Origin: Liquidambar formosana
Lineage: Eukaryota; Streptophyta; Magnoliopsida; Saxifragales; Altingiaceae
Assembly (NCBI GenBank): GCA_039720395.1
Contig: CM077829.1
Location: 21,426,685 to 21,490,684 of the forward strand
Reading direction: 5' to 3'
DNA length: 64,000 nucleotides
The notes beneath the pieces are model-generated. The model made no database searches and was not told the DNA's origin. It saw nothing but the letters and a program-made list of their open reading frames with translations. The position numbers were made by a program, and so were the translations under genes. Each line of letters starts with the position of its first letter. Position 1 is the first letter of the stretch. Positions 13,461-25,263 of this stretch are shown one piece after another.

Positions 13461-15526
13461 ATTCGAACAAGATTACAATGAGCATAAACCCGCTAACTTC
13501 ATGTTTAATACAGGCTGTGTTCACAATTCGTGTCAAACTTTGCCACCCCTAGAGTAAAGTCCTCTAGCCAATTCATATGGCAGCTTTGGCCCACCATAGA
13601 TAGAAATTAAGTTAGGTGTTATAAGGTATTATCATATTCCCAGGGACAAATTAAAGGATTGACCTTAAAGTATTGACCTAATTTTGATCCGAACATGATT
13701 GCAATGAACACAAAACTGCTAACTTTGTGTTTGGTTCAAGCTGTGTTCATAGATCGTGTCAAACTTTGCCACCCCTAGAGTAAAGTCCTCCAGCCAATTC
13801 ATATGGTGGCTTTGGCCCACCATTGATAGAAATTAAGTTAGGTGTTGTAAGGTATTATCATATTCCCATGGGCAAATTAAAGGATTGACCTAATTTTGAT
13901 CCGAACATGAGTACAATGAACCCAAACCTGCTAACTTTGTGTTTGGTTCAAGCTGTGAACATGTCAAACTTTGCCACCCCTAGAGTGAAGTCCTCTAACC
14001 AATTCTTATGGCAGCTTTGGCCCACCATAGATAGAAATTAAGTTAGATGTTGTAAGGTATTATCATTTTCCGATGGACAAATTAAAGGATTGGCCTAATT
14101 TTGATCCGAAAATGATTACAATGAACACAAAGCCACTAACTTTGTGTTTAGTTCAAGCTGTGAACATGTCAAACTTTGCCACCCCTAGAGTGAAGTCCTC
14201 TAACCAATTCATATGGCGGCTTTGGCCCACCATAGGTAGAAATTAAGTTAGATGTTGTAGGGTATTATCATTTTCCCATGGACAAATTAAAGGATTGGCC
14301 TAATTTTGATCCGAAAATGATTATGTGTTCGCAGATCATGTCAAACTTTGCCACCCCTAGAGTGAAGTTCTCTAACCAATTCATATAGCGGCTTTGACCC
14401 ACCATAGATAGAAATTAATTAGGTGTTGTAAGGTATTATCATATTCCCTTGGACAAATTAAAGGATTGACCTTAAAGGATTGACCTAATTTTGATTCGAA
14501 CAAGATTACAATGAGCATAAACCCGCTAACTTCATGTTTAATACAGGCTGTGTTCACAATTCGTGTCAAACTTTGCCACCCCTAGAGTAAAGTCCTCTAG
14601 CCAATTCATATGGCAGCTTTGGCCCACCATAGATAGAAATTAAGTTAGGTGTTATAAGGTATTATCATATTCCCAGGGACAAATTAAAGGATTGACCTTA
14701 AAGTATTGACCTAATTTTGATCCGAACATGATTGCAATGAACACAAAACTGCTAACTTTGTGTTTGGTTCAAGCTGTGTTCATAGATCGTGTCAAACTTT
14801 GCCACCCCTAGAGTAAAGTCCTCCAGCCAATTCATATGGTGGCTTTGGCCCACCATTGATAGAAATTAAGTTAGGTGTTGTAAGGTATTATCATATTCCC
14901 ATGGGCAAATTAAAGGATTGACCTAATTTTGATCCGAACATGAGTACAATGAACCCAAACCTGCTAACTTTGTGTTTGGTTCAAGCTGTGAACATGTCAA
15001 ACTTTGCCACCCCTAGAGTGAAGTCCTCTAACCAATTCTTATGGCAGCTTTGGCCCACCATAGATAGAAATTAAGTTAGATGTTGTAAGGTATTATCATT
15101 TTCCGATGGACAAATTAAAGGATTGGCCTAATTTTGATCCGAAAATGATTACAATGAACACAAAGCCACTAACTTTGTGTTTAGTTCAAGCTGTGAACAT
15201 GTCAAACTTTGCCACCCCTAGAGTGAAGTCCTCTAACCAATTCATATGGCGGCTTTGGCCCACCATAGGTAGAAATTAAGTTAGATGTTGTAGGGTATTA
15301 TCATTTTCCCATGGACAAATTAAAGGATTGGCCTAATTTTGATCCGAAAATGATTATGTGTTCGCAGATCATGTCAAACTTTGCCACCCCTAGAGTGAAG
15401 TTCTCTAACCAATTCATATAGCGGCTTTGACCCACCATAGATAGAAATTAATTAGGTGTTGTAAGGTATTATCATATTCCCTTGGACAAATTAAAGGATT
15501 GACCTTAAAGGATTGACCTAATTTTG
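13461..15526. repeat. Recent 1033 bp tandem duplication within the satellite
   Basis: Positions 13461-14493 and 14494-15526 match with an offset of exactly 1033 bp. I saw no difference between the copies, including rare variants such as CATAGGTAGAAATTAAG, CCTAACCAATTCTTATGGC and AATGAGCATAAACCC. The unit covers five monomers, including the 205 bp and ~170 bp short types. The apparent identity contrasts with the much lower identity between ordinary neighbouring monomers and points to a recent unequal exchange or an assembly artefact. Confidence 0.88.
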
Positions 15527-16250
15527 ATCCGAACATGATTACAATAAACACAAACCCGCTAACTTTGTGTTTAGTTCTAGCTTTGTTTGCAGATCGTGTC
15601 AAACTTTGCCACCCCCAGAGTCTAGTTGTCTGGCCAATTCATATGGCGGCTTTGGCCCACCATAGATAGAAATTAATTTGGTGTTGTAAGGTATTATCAT
15701 ATTCCCATTGACAAATTAAAGGATTGACCTTAAAGGATTGACCTAATTTTGATCCGAACATGATTACAATGAACACAAACCCGCTAACTTTGTGTTTAGT
15801 TCTAGCTATGTTTGCAGATTGTGTCAAACTTTGCCACCCCTAGAGTGAAGTCATATGGCAGCTTTGGCCCACCATAGATAGAAATTAAGTTAGGTGTTGA
15901 AAGGTATTATCATATTCCCATGGACAAATTAAAGGATTGACCTTAATGGATTGACCTAATTTTGATCCGAACATGATTACAATGAACACAAACCCGCTAA
16001 CTTTGTCTTTAGTTCAAGTTGTGGTTGCAGATCATGTCAAACTTTGCCACCCCTAAAGTGATGTCCTCTAGCCAATTCATATGGCGGCTTTGGCCGACCA
16101 TAGATGGAAATTAAGTTAGGTGTTGTAGGCTATTATCATATTCCCATGGACAAATTAAAAAGCCAATTCATATGGCAGCTTTGACCCACCATAGATCGAA
16201 ATTAAGTTAGGTGTAGTAAGGTGTTATTCATATTCCCATGGAGAAATTAA

Positions 16251-16558
16251 AACAAAACGATCATTTCCTTCTACATATTACATAATTTTTTTTTCTTTTT
16301 CTTTATTTTTTTTTATCCTTCCTTTTTTAAACCTTTTGTTTTCTGTTGCAACAATTTGGGGTAAGTTCCGAACTCAAAGCTAGCCACCAAGAAGCTGCGG
16401 TTGAGTTGGAAAAGGAAATTTTTTTGGTAAATGAGTTCGAAAAGGAATTGGTGGAGATCGAGGAGGATTGATTTGGTCTAATGGAGGCAGTGGCCGGAGG
16501 CAGTGGCCAGAGGCGTGGGTCTCATATATGGTTTGGCCCACCATAGGAAGTTTGGTTT
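16251..16558. other. Junction of satellite and non-satellite DNA
   Basis: This is a pyrimidine-rich tract (runs of T with CTTTTT) followed by AT-poor sequence. GTTTGGCCCACCATAGGAAG at about 16531-16550 resembles the conserved satellite block GGCTTTGGCCCACCATAG, so a monomer relic may be embedded here. I see no gene. Confidence 0.5.
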
Positions 16559-17355
16559 AGTGAAGTTTCAATCACATTTTTACGGACAAAAGAAAAGGAT
16601 CACTCTCATCTACTTGTTAGCGAACGTTAAAAGAGTGACTAACATGGGTCACCTATGCCCCAAAGTCCTTTTCTTTGAATGGTTTTGAGTTGGGGATGTG
16701 GTTGTCTTTTTCATTTATTAAAAGTTGAGCACGTTACGGAAGTAGTTATTAAAGACTAATATGTAGAATGTGATAAAAGGACGTGGCTGGATTAAAGGAG
16801 CTCTTTTACTTTTCAATTCCATTTTATATGATATTATTATTCTATTTTCATTTTTTAGTTATAAATTAATATTTCCTATGGGTACTTCTCGGATGTAATA
16901 GGAAAGATATTAATTAAAAGGCCAAAAAGATCCTTCCTTTATATTAGAGATAGTGAAGTTTCAATCACATTTTTACGGACAAAAGAAAAGGATCACTCTC
17001 ATCTACTTGTTAGCGAACGTTAAAAGAGTGACTAACATGGGTCACCTATGCTCCAAAGTCCAAAGTCCTTTTCTTTGAATGGTTTTGAGTTGGGGATGTG
17101 GTTGTCTTTTTCATTTATTAAAAGTTGAGCACGTTACGGAAGTAGTTATTAAAGACTAATATGTAGAATGTGATAAAAGGACGTGGCTGGATTAAAGGAG
17201 CTCTTTTACTTTTCAATTCCATTTTATATGATATTATTATTCTATTTTCATTTTTTAATTATAAATTAATATTTCCTATGGGTACTTCTCGGATGTAATA
17301 GGAAAGATATTAATTAAAAGGCCAAAAAGATCCTTCCTTTATATTAGAGATAGTG
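16559..17355. repeat. Tandem duplication, ~392 bp unit
   Basis: TAGTGAAGTTTCAATCAC starts at 16559 and again at 16951, and the two copies run in parallel to ATATTAGAGATAGTG near 17355. The second copy has a short extra CCAAAGTC near 17056 and a few substitutions; otherwise they are nearly identical. There is no coding potential beyond short chance frames. Confidence 0.9.
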
Positions 17356-18988
17356 GCACATACAAATTGCAATGCTGTGATGTGTGTGTATTCGCAACAC
17401 TTAATTTGCTTTTTGAGAGAATGAGATAATGTGGCCAGGTGAGTAGATTTGAGTTCAAATTAATATGATTTTACTATTTTGTCTCTTTCAATTTACACAC
17501 GACTATCCGCTGCGTGGATCTTGACCGTCCATTAGTCCATTCAAGTGCCATCAACGGCTCAGATAGAGAGATCCACATCTGAATCTTTTCACCCAGATCT
17601 GACTCACTAAGATCCTATCGAACGGGCAGATAAGAGAGAAAACCCTTTTAATTTACCTCTATCCTTTTCCCACCTAATGCAAACATTTTCAATGGTTATT
17701 GGGTTATTTTTTCTCCCCTCAATTTCAACCCGCATTCATCATTAACTAGATTTTTATAAAAAAGTATAATTACATTCTATCAAAGTTTGCCTGCCTACGT
17801 ATAAAAATCTGTTTCAAACATTAATTACGTGCTAGTTGACCTGACTTAACTAATGCAATTGCTGGTGTCCCTGGCCTTCTTTCATTTGTTGGTTCACGCA
17901 TTGATCCCAGTTATGATGTTTCTGCTTTTATGTTTTTTTTTTGGCTTTCATGCCCAAATCAACTAGAATGATTGCCCATTGCCTTTGATTTTTGGTGTGT
18001 GGACTAAAGAAAAGTAGACCCGCGTTTTTTTTTAAGAAACATGCTACTTCACCCATTTTTTGCCATTCACCTTGTGTCAAAAGTGTATAGGTGAAAGCAA
18101 TCATATGGGATTTAGTCGAAAAAAAGGAGAAATTGTCACATATGGATAGGTGAGAGAATATCATAATGTAGGTGAAATAGCATGATCCTTTTCATATGTG
18201 TGCCCTCATGCATGGGTACATGTGTCTAAAAGTGGAAACAGAAATGAAAATGATTAAATGGATGGGCTGTTAGCTCAAGCAGCACTCTATGGTGATTACC
18301 ATATCAAGGAAGGACGCACGCATATATACATGTGTACTAGTGGAAAGTGAAAGTAGATGAGTTCGACCTCATGCAGCATTGTCTGGTCATCATGTCATTG
18401 AAGGACGTACGTGTGTGCAGTGTGCAGTGTGCGTGTGTGTAGAAGTGGAAGCAGAGATGGAAGCAATATTGTCTGGTCATGCATTGGGCTTCTCTTTTTT
18501 TGGGGCCAACTAGCCCATGTCTTCCTCGATCAACTCATCATTTCTAATTTTAATGTGTTTATTTTTACTGTATTTTTTATTTTTTGGTGAGAATTTTAAT
18601 GTAAGTGTTTATGATATGATAAGCAATAATGAACCAATAAACAAGTTTTATTTTAAGTAACCTAGCTAAGTGGTTATAATAATATTTCCCTTCTCCGTTG
18701 GTTGGAAACAAAATAAAAAGACAAAACAAATAAATAAATAAATAAAGAAGAAGAAGAAGCTAGGTACTTATAAATTAATTCACACAAGATCGACGCCCTT
18801 CATCTCCTCAAGTTGAAATATTTTTAGCATTATCTTCTCAAATTAATATGTGATGATCCCACTGAGGCTTTATAATAACATACAACATGTATTTGAAAAG
18901 ACATGTTAGTACAACCTAATTAGAATGTTAGTAAATCATTAGAATGTTAGTAAATCGTCTGATACTTGAAACTCTTTCTTAAATGTTT

Positions 18989-19028
18989 AAAAAAAAAAAA
19001 AAGAAGAAAAAAAAAAAAAAAAAAAAAA
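18989..19028. repeat. Poly(A)-like tract
   Basis: Forty bases almost entirely A with two G interruptions. It could be the tail of a decayed retroposon, but I found no recognisable body or target duplication beside it. Confidence 0.7.
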
Positions 19029-19556
19029 GAAGGTATCTTGTTATGGGAAGGCAACACTTTTTTAGAAAATGAATTTCCATAAAAATATTACACCCCGCAT
19101 TCATTTAGTCTCCCATCAAATGGTATATATAAGAAAATTATTTAATAATTATCTTCACACACATCAATCAATTGCATCAACACTTGTGCCTTTCTACTAA
19201 TAGGGAATCACCTTAATCCTTAATGAGTCTTTCATATATCATTCCCCATCTAAGATAACGACTATTTGGTTCCAAGAAGAATTCATAGTTAGGTGATGAT
19301 AGACTATGGGGTCATGAGGTTTGTTCATCCTTATCTATAAAAGTTTGATGTTATCTTTGATCCTACCTTTTTGACTAAGACATTTATCAAGGAAAGCTCG
19401 TGGGAGGACTGGAGGAATGATATATGGTCCCCTCTTAACAACTGTACCCCAAAATTCTTGTTTGCGCTTGACCCGCAAGGGGTCTTCTGCTACATGATAA
19501 ACTAGTTCGGAAAAAATTAATGTTTTTGTTTCTTTCTTCTTCCTTTTTCTTTGGAT

Positions 19557-19578
19557 ACTCTCTCTCTCTCTCTCTCTC
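19557..19578. repeat. (CT)n microsatellite
   Basis: About eleven CT units in a row, within an otherwise non-coding stretch. Confidence 0.9.
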
Positions 19579-20879
19579 CCCTTTTTTGCCTTGGGTAGCA
19601 AACTAAGTAGGGTAGCAAGCCATAATTCAAATTTGGAAAAAGATCATGGAGAAGCCATTAAGAGGCTAGCCCATTCAAAATTGCAAGTAAATTGAAGGAC
19701 ATAAGTTTAAATTTATTTTTGAGTTTGGTAATTTATCCAGTCAATTTTAAGTAGAGCACTACTTGACTCCTAAGTTTGGTAATATATTAAAAAATCAAAT
19801 TAATCGAACTTGACTCAAGCTAGATTGATTCAATATAACCTTTCATTTAAGCTTGATCGATCACTCTAAAAGAAATAAGTCAAGTTCAAACTTTTTATTT
19901 CACTTCGTTAATCCACCAATCCGATTTTAAGTATTCTACATGACTCGATCAATTCAAGCTCGTTTACAACCCTAATTCTTTGTGTCTCATGCTTTACGTT
20001 TTCATGCATATATATGTGATTATTTGGAACGGGAGAAATCAAAAGTGAAATTGAGACTGGCCAACAAAGAAAAAAAAAGGGTTAAAATTGGTGCTGACAA
20101 CTAAGATAATGCTGCCCCTTTCTTATTACATTTAAATCCTCAAGTTCTCTAGGCTTGAGCATGCTTAGTCATTAACCCTGGCTAATAAGCTAATAAATGT
20201 TACTGCATGCTGAACCATCTTGGTGTTTTTGAATTTGATCTGATTGTTGATTTTCTGGCTAAATTTGGTCAAATATCTTTATTACTTTTCAATATTTCAA
20301 ATGAATTTTTCCAAAATTTTAGTGATCAAATGTCCAATAAATTATCAGCACAAACACATAAAGTTCATTTTTTTTTTTTTTTTTGAAGGAAACACATAAT
20401 GTTGGAATGGCCCTTTTTTTAGTTTTCCAAATGAACTTGAATTTTTCTCAGAGTATTCCAAATTTACAATAGCATGTTTTATTTATTTATCTTTTATCTT
20501 CTTGAAATCTAAATTTCATCCCAATTCTATTTGGGTGGTCCAATCCGAATCCAAATTTCATCGATCTAATTTACAGAATATTAGTTTTATGTGCAAATAT
20601 GAAGTGAATTGACAATAAATAGAACATTCTGATTGCAAATCAAACCCAAACCCATCTTAGGGTGCCATCGGGTTCAAATTAATCTTCACTATGCAATCTC
20701 TAACCTATATTAATTAGTAATAATTATGAAGAAAATAATGATATTCATAATTATATTTCGGACATGATTCTTCTTCATATATAACAATTCTAAGTCTGGG
20801 TGTATCTTCCAAAGATTATTGTTTCGATTATTTGCAGTTATCATTGTTCGTGTGAATATAGGACATCTCATGCAGGTCA

Positions 20880-21928
20880 TGTTAGGATTATACCCTAGAG
20901 CCAATCATAGAGATGATTGTTTAGGGATTAGGAACAATCATTTGATTTCATTTATGTATGTCACATTTATTATTGATTTAATAAAAGGGCTTATTCTATT
21001 ATGTTTATATGCATCATTTATATTTACATGATATGTCCATGGAGTTAGAGTTGAGAATATGGAATTACAAAGAGTTGTAATTTTGAGATTGTAGATATAT
21101 CTCTGTACTAAACTCCTAAAGAATTCCTAGTTGAAGGTTCACTATGATGGACAATAATGAACCATAGGACTAGCACTTGTTAGGTTGACTCTATAGGAGG
21201 ATAGCTGGTCTCAAGCTATTTGTGTGGAGACACTACAACCAACAGGTGGGTGCCTATTAATAGAATAGGTACACTGAATGTGACCAAAGATATGAGATAA
21301 ACTTAATGGAGTTTTAACCTACCTGTCAATCAATTTCTCGTTGTTATAGTGGTACAAGTAATCCTTAGACCTGAGGCACCATAGTTGTCTTATGCATGTA
21401 GTTTTAGAACTTTGATAACACTAAGTGTAGATCCTTATAGGGTCTGCAAGGGTGTTCATTGGCCCTACTACTATATGTATGAAGGCATGTGAGTGATCAA
21501 CAAGGAATCCATCACTCTCAGGAAAAAGAGAGAGAATGTCTCATATAGCATTAATAATATAACTCATTAAATCCATGGCTATGGTATGATGAATATGGAA
21601 AGGAGTTTCATGAGTTCATTAATGAGTTGATATCTATGAATGAGTATAAAGTAATTGAACTAGGGACTTGACAGACTGCCATGTCCTATTGGTTCAATTG
21701 GAGACGTTGTGTAAATTGAAGGATGTAATTGTAACACCTATAAACTATAACAGAAGGGTTCTTTGTTAGATACTTATTCACCTCATTAAAGACAACACCA
21801 TGAACCATATGCTAGGTGTTATTCATGGTTAGTAGACGCCCTAATTGATATAAGTGAGTTATAATCAATTAGGGAATTGGAAGGAGTTCCAATTAGACCC
21901 TAAATGGAAAGAGTTCCATTGTACACAC
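20880..21928 (+). mobile_element. Element A0: left part of an interrupted copia-family LTR
   Basis: The sequence starts TGTTAGGATTATACCC and follows the 1658 bp LTR of element A (32333-33990) for about 1.05 kb with scattered substitutions. It then stops in GTACACAC at the left end of element C. The matching right part resumes at 62008. It is in the same orientation as element A. Whether A0 is a solo LTR or part of a full element cannot be told, because its right end is cut by element D. Confidence 0.9.
21924..21928. repeat. Target site duplication of element C, left copy
   Basis: CACAC here and at 62008-62012 flank element C exactly at its TG and CA ends. The A0 LTR reads on across the two sites when one copy is counted. 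Confidence 0.9.
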
Positions 21929-23238
21929 TGTTGTCCCAAGTGAATAACCCTAGAGGGGGGGTGAATCGGGTTATAGGCCAATTAAAAGGAAATTATAGCA
22001 ATAAAAAATCTGATTATTGCAAGCAAGATTAAATGTAAGATAATGCAATAATAGAGAGATAAAGGGAAAGAGAATGCAAACGATATAACGAGGTTCGGCC
22101 TCCCGCCTACGTCCTCGCCTCAAGAGCGCGCTTGAGGATTCACCAATCCACTATCACTCTCCTTCAAGGTGGAGCAGCAAACCTTTACAACTTGAGTGTT
22201 CTTCACCAACACTTAGCCAAATGCACTCTTCTCAAGTGCTTACAAGTGAGGGTATTCACAACCCTTTTGATACAAAGTATTTAGAGATGATTTTGTGCTC
22301 AAAGAAAGCTCTCTCAAAGAGTAAATACACCGAAATTGAAAGCACACTTCAGCTATTGATTGATTTCAATGAATGCTCACAGAAGGAATTAGGGCTTGTA
22401 ATTGACTTTCTTGTTTTAGCTCAATGAATACTCATAAATGAACTCAAGCCTTGTATTTATACTCAAGAGGTCCAAAATAGCCGTTCTGGAACAATAAATG
22501 CCGGGAAAAGAAGTTTGGTGGGCAATAAATGCTTCAAATGTCCGTTAAAAAACTAGCCGTTATACTTCTCCCCGAGGGTTTCAGCCGGCTGAAACATCTT
22601 TCAGCCATCTGAAATATCCCTTTCAGCCGTCTGAGTGAGGCTGCTGAATATTCCAGAGAGGGTGTAAAAATGGAACAAAAGATCATGTTTTTCAGCCGTC
22701 TCAAACCTGACTTTCAGCCGGCTCAGATTACTTTCAGCCGGCTCAAAGAGCCGTCTGAAAATTCCAAAGAACAGACATTTTCAAGGGAAGCTTTTTCAGC
22801 CTGCTGAAACACCATTTTCAGCCGGCTGAAACATTGTTTCAGCCGTCTGAAAATCCCTGTTTTCAGACAAAATTAAACATTCAGTCCATTTGAAAGGTGA
22901 GTCATTTTTAGGCCTTTAAGATCATTGAATTTGCGATGTTTTAAGCCCCTTTCAACTGGTGAGCAAGGATTGAAAGTAATCTTACAAGATTTTCCTAGAA
23001 TTTTCACAAATTGACTTGTAATAAAACTTGATTGCTCTTGAACAATTGATGGATCCATTGTGCTGCTTACATATGGTCTTTGCTTTGTTTGCTTGTGCAT
23101 TTTGATCCTTAATGCTTGAGACATTGAATGGCTTTGATACCTGTCTAGATTCATCACTTAACTGCTCATTAGTCCTTAAACATCTTATTATGTATTGTTA
23201 TCATCAAAACCTCGGGGATTAAACCATTTAGGCCAACA
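21929..23238 (-). mobile_element. 3' LTR of element C (1310 bp)
   Basis: Bounded by TGTTGTCC on the left and GGCCAACA on the right. It matches 60680-62007 throughout. Relative to that copy it lacks 18 bp near 22806, inside the palindrome cluster. On the minus strand a TATAAATA box lies at about 22453-22461, with the palindrome cluster (22573-22865) upstream of it. Confidence 0.95.
22573..22865 (-). promoter_or_regulatory. Palindrome cluster in the LTR of element C
   Basis: About nine or ten copies of a short motif, either the perfect palindrome TTTCAGCCGGCTGAAA or variants such as CAGCCGTCTGAAA and CAGCCTGCTGAAA, are packed into under 300 bp. On the minus strand the cluster lies roughly 110-400 bp upstream of the LTR TATA box, the place expected for U3 control elements. 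The same motif recurs at 55391-55720. Confidence 0.7.
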
Positions 23239-23323
23239 ATCTCCCCCTTTTTGATGATGACAATCCATAGAGGTTTTAATAGGGTAAAATGCACAACTTT
23301 AAGAACAAATTTTCTCCCCCTAT
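23239..23323 (-). promoter_or_regulatory. Polypurine tracts of element C
   Basis: Directly next to the 3' LTR the minus strand reads AAAAAGGGGGAGAT (23239-23252), the expected primer for plus-strand DNA synthesis. A second tract, AGGGGGAGAAA, lies at 23312-23323. Several such tracts before the 3' LTR are typical of Sireviruses. The rest of the gap up to the envelope-like gene (23324-23693) shows no feature. Confidence 0.8.
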
Positions 23324-23693
23324 CATTATGCATCATATAGATATGACATTAGAATTATTTAAGATGTATTATGTATAAATTTCAACATACTTGATGTAAA
23401 TTTCAACATATTATCCAAGTTTAAGCGCACATATAAAAGAAACTTACAATCAATATCCATAAACAAACATTCATTTCATAGATGATAACCATGTTGTAAT
23501 ACATCAAATATTTCCAAAAGTACAAATAATTTCCATATAACCAAAAAAAACTTAAACTTAATCATCCAAACATCCAATATAACCATCTATCAACAAACAT
23601 CTATCAAAATATTTCTCCTCCTTTGTCATCTATCAAAAGCAGTCACAGAGGAAAGGCAGGAAGTGAGGCACGAAGCTATTGGGTGAGCTGAGC

Positions 23694-25154
23694 TTAGCAA
23701 TCCTTGACATCCTTGAGCTCACAAGCCATCTCGTCCATCCGATCATGCAGAGCCTCCATTTTGGTGGAGACGTAGCTCTTCAAGTCGGTCATCTGCTGGG
23801 ATAGAGTAAGAAACATGTCACGGACAGAGGATGGAGGAGTAGGATGGGTAGGAGTAGGTGGAGTAAGGGGAGGAGGAGGTATAGTGGAGGATGAGGGTGC
23901 TATAGTAGTGGGTGGTGGAGGAGGAATGGGGAGGTCCTATCTAGCATGTAGATCCTGCAGCTCAGTATCATCCTCGGTGTCGGGTATCGCACCCTTCTTC
24001 ATCCAAACTCCATTAACAAGAGTGTAATTCAACCAGCCCATAAATGAGGAGTTGATCTTGTTTCTGAAGGTGGGATGAAAGATATCTCTTGTGGTTGGGG
24101 GCACGCCATAGTGAGTGAACAAAATCGTCAAAGCGGCACCATATGGGAGTATGCTTTTGCCTTCCACTTCTTTTCCTTTCTTTGACTCATTTTTGGTCTT
24201 TTCCACACAGGACCTCATGTGATAAAGCATTAAGTGCCCCAAATTGATAGGTCGGCCATTGAGAATACACCAAAGAAGAGCAATGTCCATATAAGTGACA
24301 TGATTTTTCCCACCGCCTCTTGGAACAATGTTGTAGAAGAAGATTTTGTGCAAGAGGTTGCATTCCAAAGAAAATTCGCTCAAGTCCGGTTTGTAGGGCT
24401 CCGTAATGTCATCACGGCCGAGAATTTGCTTGAGAGCATCAACATGGTGGAAGCCGTCGATATGTGGCCAAGTGTGGGTTTCTGTGATGACGACTCCATT
24501 TTGTGGAACATGGAACAGGTCATTCAACATACGGTCATTGAGGGACATGTGTTTACCCTTTACATACGAGGTGGCAATGCCAGGAGAAGTCATGGTGAAG
24601 TGGGTGTAGAAAACGCGAACCAATGTGTTGTAACATGGTTCAAATAGGGTGCAGAATTCTAACAAACCAACATTTTGTAATAATGAACAAATTCGAAAGT
24701 GATGTTGGTTTAGCAAGGTAGGATCAACAATTTTAGGGTAGACTACCTTTTTAGAGAAAAAATTTTGGGCAAAAAGGGTACCAAATTCAGGAGAGAGATA
24801 CATAGGTGGATCCACTTCTGGAGGTGCTTCATGCCCTTCGGATGGCTCATGCCCCGAATCATAGTTGGGATCGCCAGGTGGAGCTCGGCGTGGAGAAGAT
24901 GCTGGTGGTGGCTGTGGCACCAGTGGTGGCTGCTACGTCGAAGGTGGATGAGTGGGTGGTTACTGTCGACGAGACCGACGTGGGATTGCCGGAATAACTG
25001 GTGCATTTTCCACCGGAGGAGGCGCCGACGTTTGGTGTTGACGAGGACGGTGTCGTTCAGTTCCTGCGGCACTGGATTTCTTCAATTTCTTCTTGGGTCG
25101 AGAGGATTCTCCTTCGTCAGGAATTGAGGGCTTGGTCTTCTTGACGTTCACCAT
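23694..25154 (-). pseudogene. Envelope-like third gene of element C, two in-frame stops
   Basis: One frame runs from ATG at 25154 to TAA at 23694-23696, interrupted in frame by TAA at 24960-24962 and TAG at 23937-23939. Order of parts: a basic, lysine- and proline-rich N-terminus; a globular domain (in the part starting at 24920, about residues 50-290) rich in aromatic residues with motifs such as FCTLFEPCYNTLVRVFYTHF; a long proline-rich stretch; and a heptad-like C-terminal tail. The globular part resembles the envelope-like / putative plant transposon protein domain of Sireviruses. No clear signal peptide or membrane segment is visible, so a true envelope role is not supported. The position between pol and the 3' LTR fits. 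Both stops are one transition from CAA or CAG. Confidence 0.72.
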
Positions 25155-25263
25155 TGAAAATTAAAGGATTAGGGTTTTAGGAGGAGAGAGAGAGGAATAG
25201 TGAAAGCCGCGAAAAGTGGATTCAAAAAATGAACAGTTAGGGTTTGAACAGTATAAATACCCC
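25155..25263 (-). promoter_or_regulatory. Leader of the envelope-like gene, cut by element B
   Basis: Only 109 bp lie between the ATG and the insertion of B. The minus strand has TATTTATAC a few bases from the junction and a CT-rich stretch just before the ATG. If this is the promoter core, B has split it from the palindrome cluster at 55391-55720. Confidence 0.4.

Larger units (their letters stand above)
1..16250. repeat. Satellite DNA array, ~226 bp monomer
   Basis: The block ATTATCATATTCCC recurs at 1, 227, 453, 679, 905, 1131, 1357, 1583 and 1809 and so on to the right, giving a 226 bp period with occasional 225 bp units. Each monomer carries a conserved GGCTTTGGCCCACCATAGAT block. Three monomer types alternate, recognised by the words after the marker: CAAACTAAAG with GATTCGAACAAG; CAAATTAAAG with GATCTGAACATG; CAAATTAGAG with GATCCAAACATG. 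The array runs in from the left edge and decays between about 16100 and 16250. No monomer has a conserved long frame; the ~62 codon frames in some units are by-products. A centromeric or other heterochromatic position is a reasonable inference, but nothing here proves it. Confidence 0.97.
17356..20879. other. Intergenic DNA with simple repeats, no gene recognised
   Basis: AT-rich, apparently low-copy sequence. It holds an AAAT run then a GAA run (18727-18759), an A-rich tract (18989-19028), a CT repeat (19557-19578) and a T-run near 20370. Between about 18210 and 18480 related phrases recur about every 100-130 bp (AAGGACG, GTGTGTA, AGTGGAA), suggesting a decayed short duplication. An 88 codon frame on the minus strand at 19335-19601 contains the CT repeat and matches no family I recognise. 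Confidence 0.6.

Noticed and set aside
11754..15827. Repeated ~62 codon minus-strand frames in the satellite, with similar proteins
   Set aside because: They recur only because the monomer recurs, span monomer borders, and match no protein family.
19335..19601. 88 codon minus-strand frame
   Set aside because: Contains a CT microsatellite, lacks any family resemblance I can name, and has no supporting promoter or splice pattern.
22221..22427. 68 codon plus-strand frame also present at 60972-61178
   Set aside because: Lies in both LTR copies of element C on the strand opposite to transcription; shared only because the LTRs are copies.
24234..24647. 137 codon plus-strand frame
   Set aside because: A shadow of the envelope-like gene on the minus strand.
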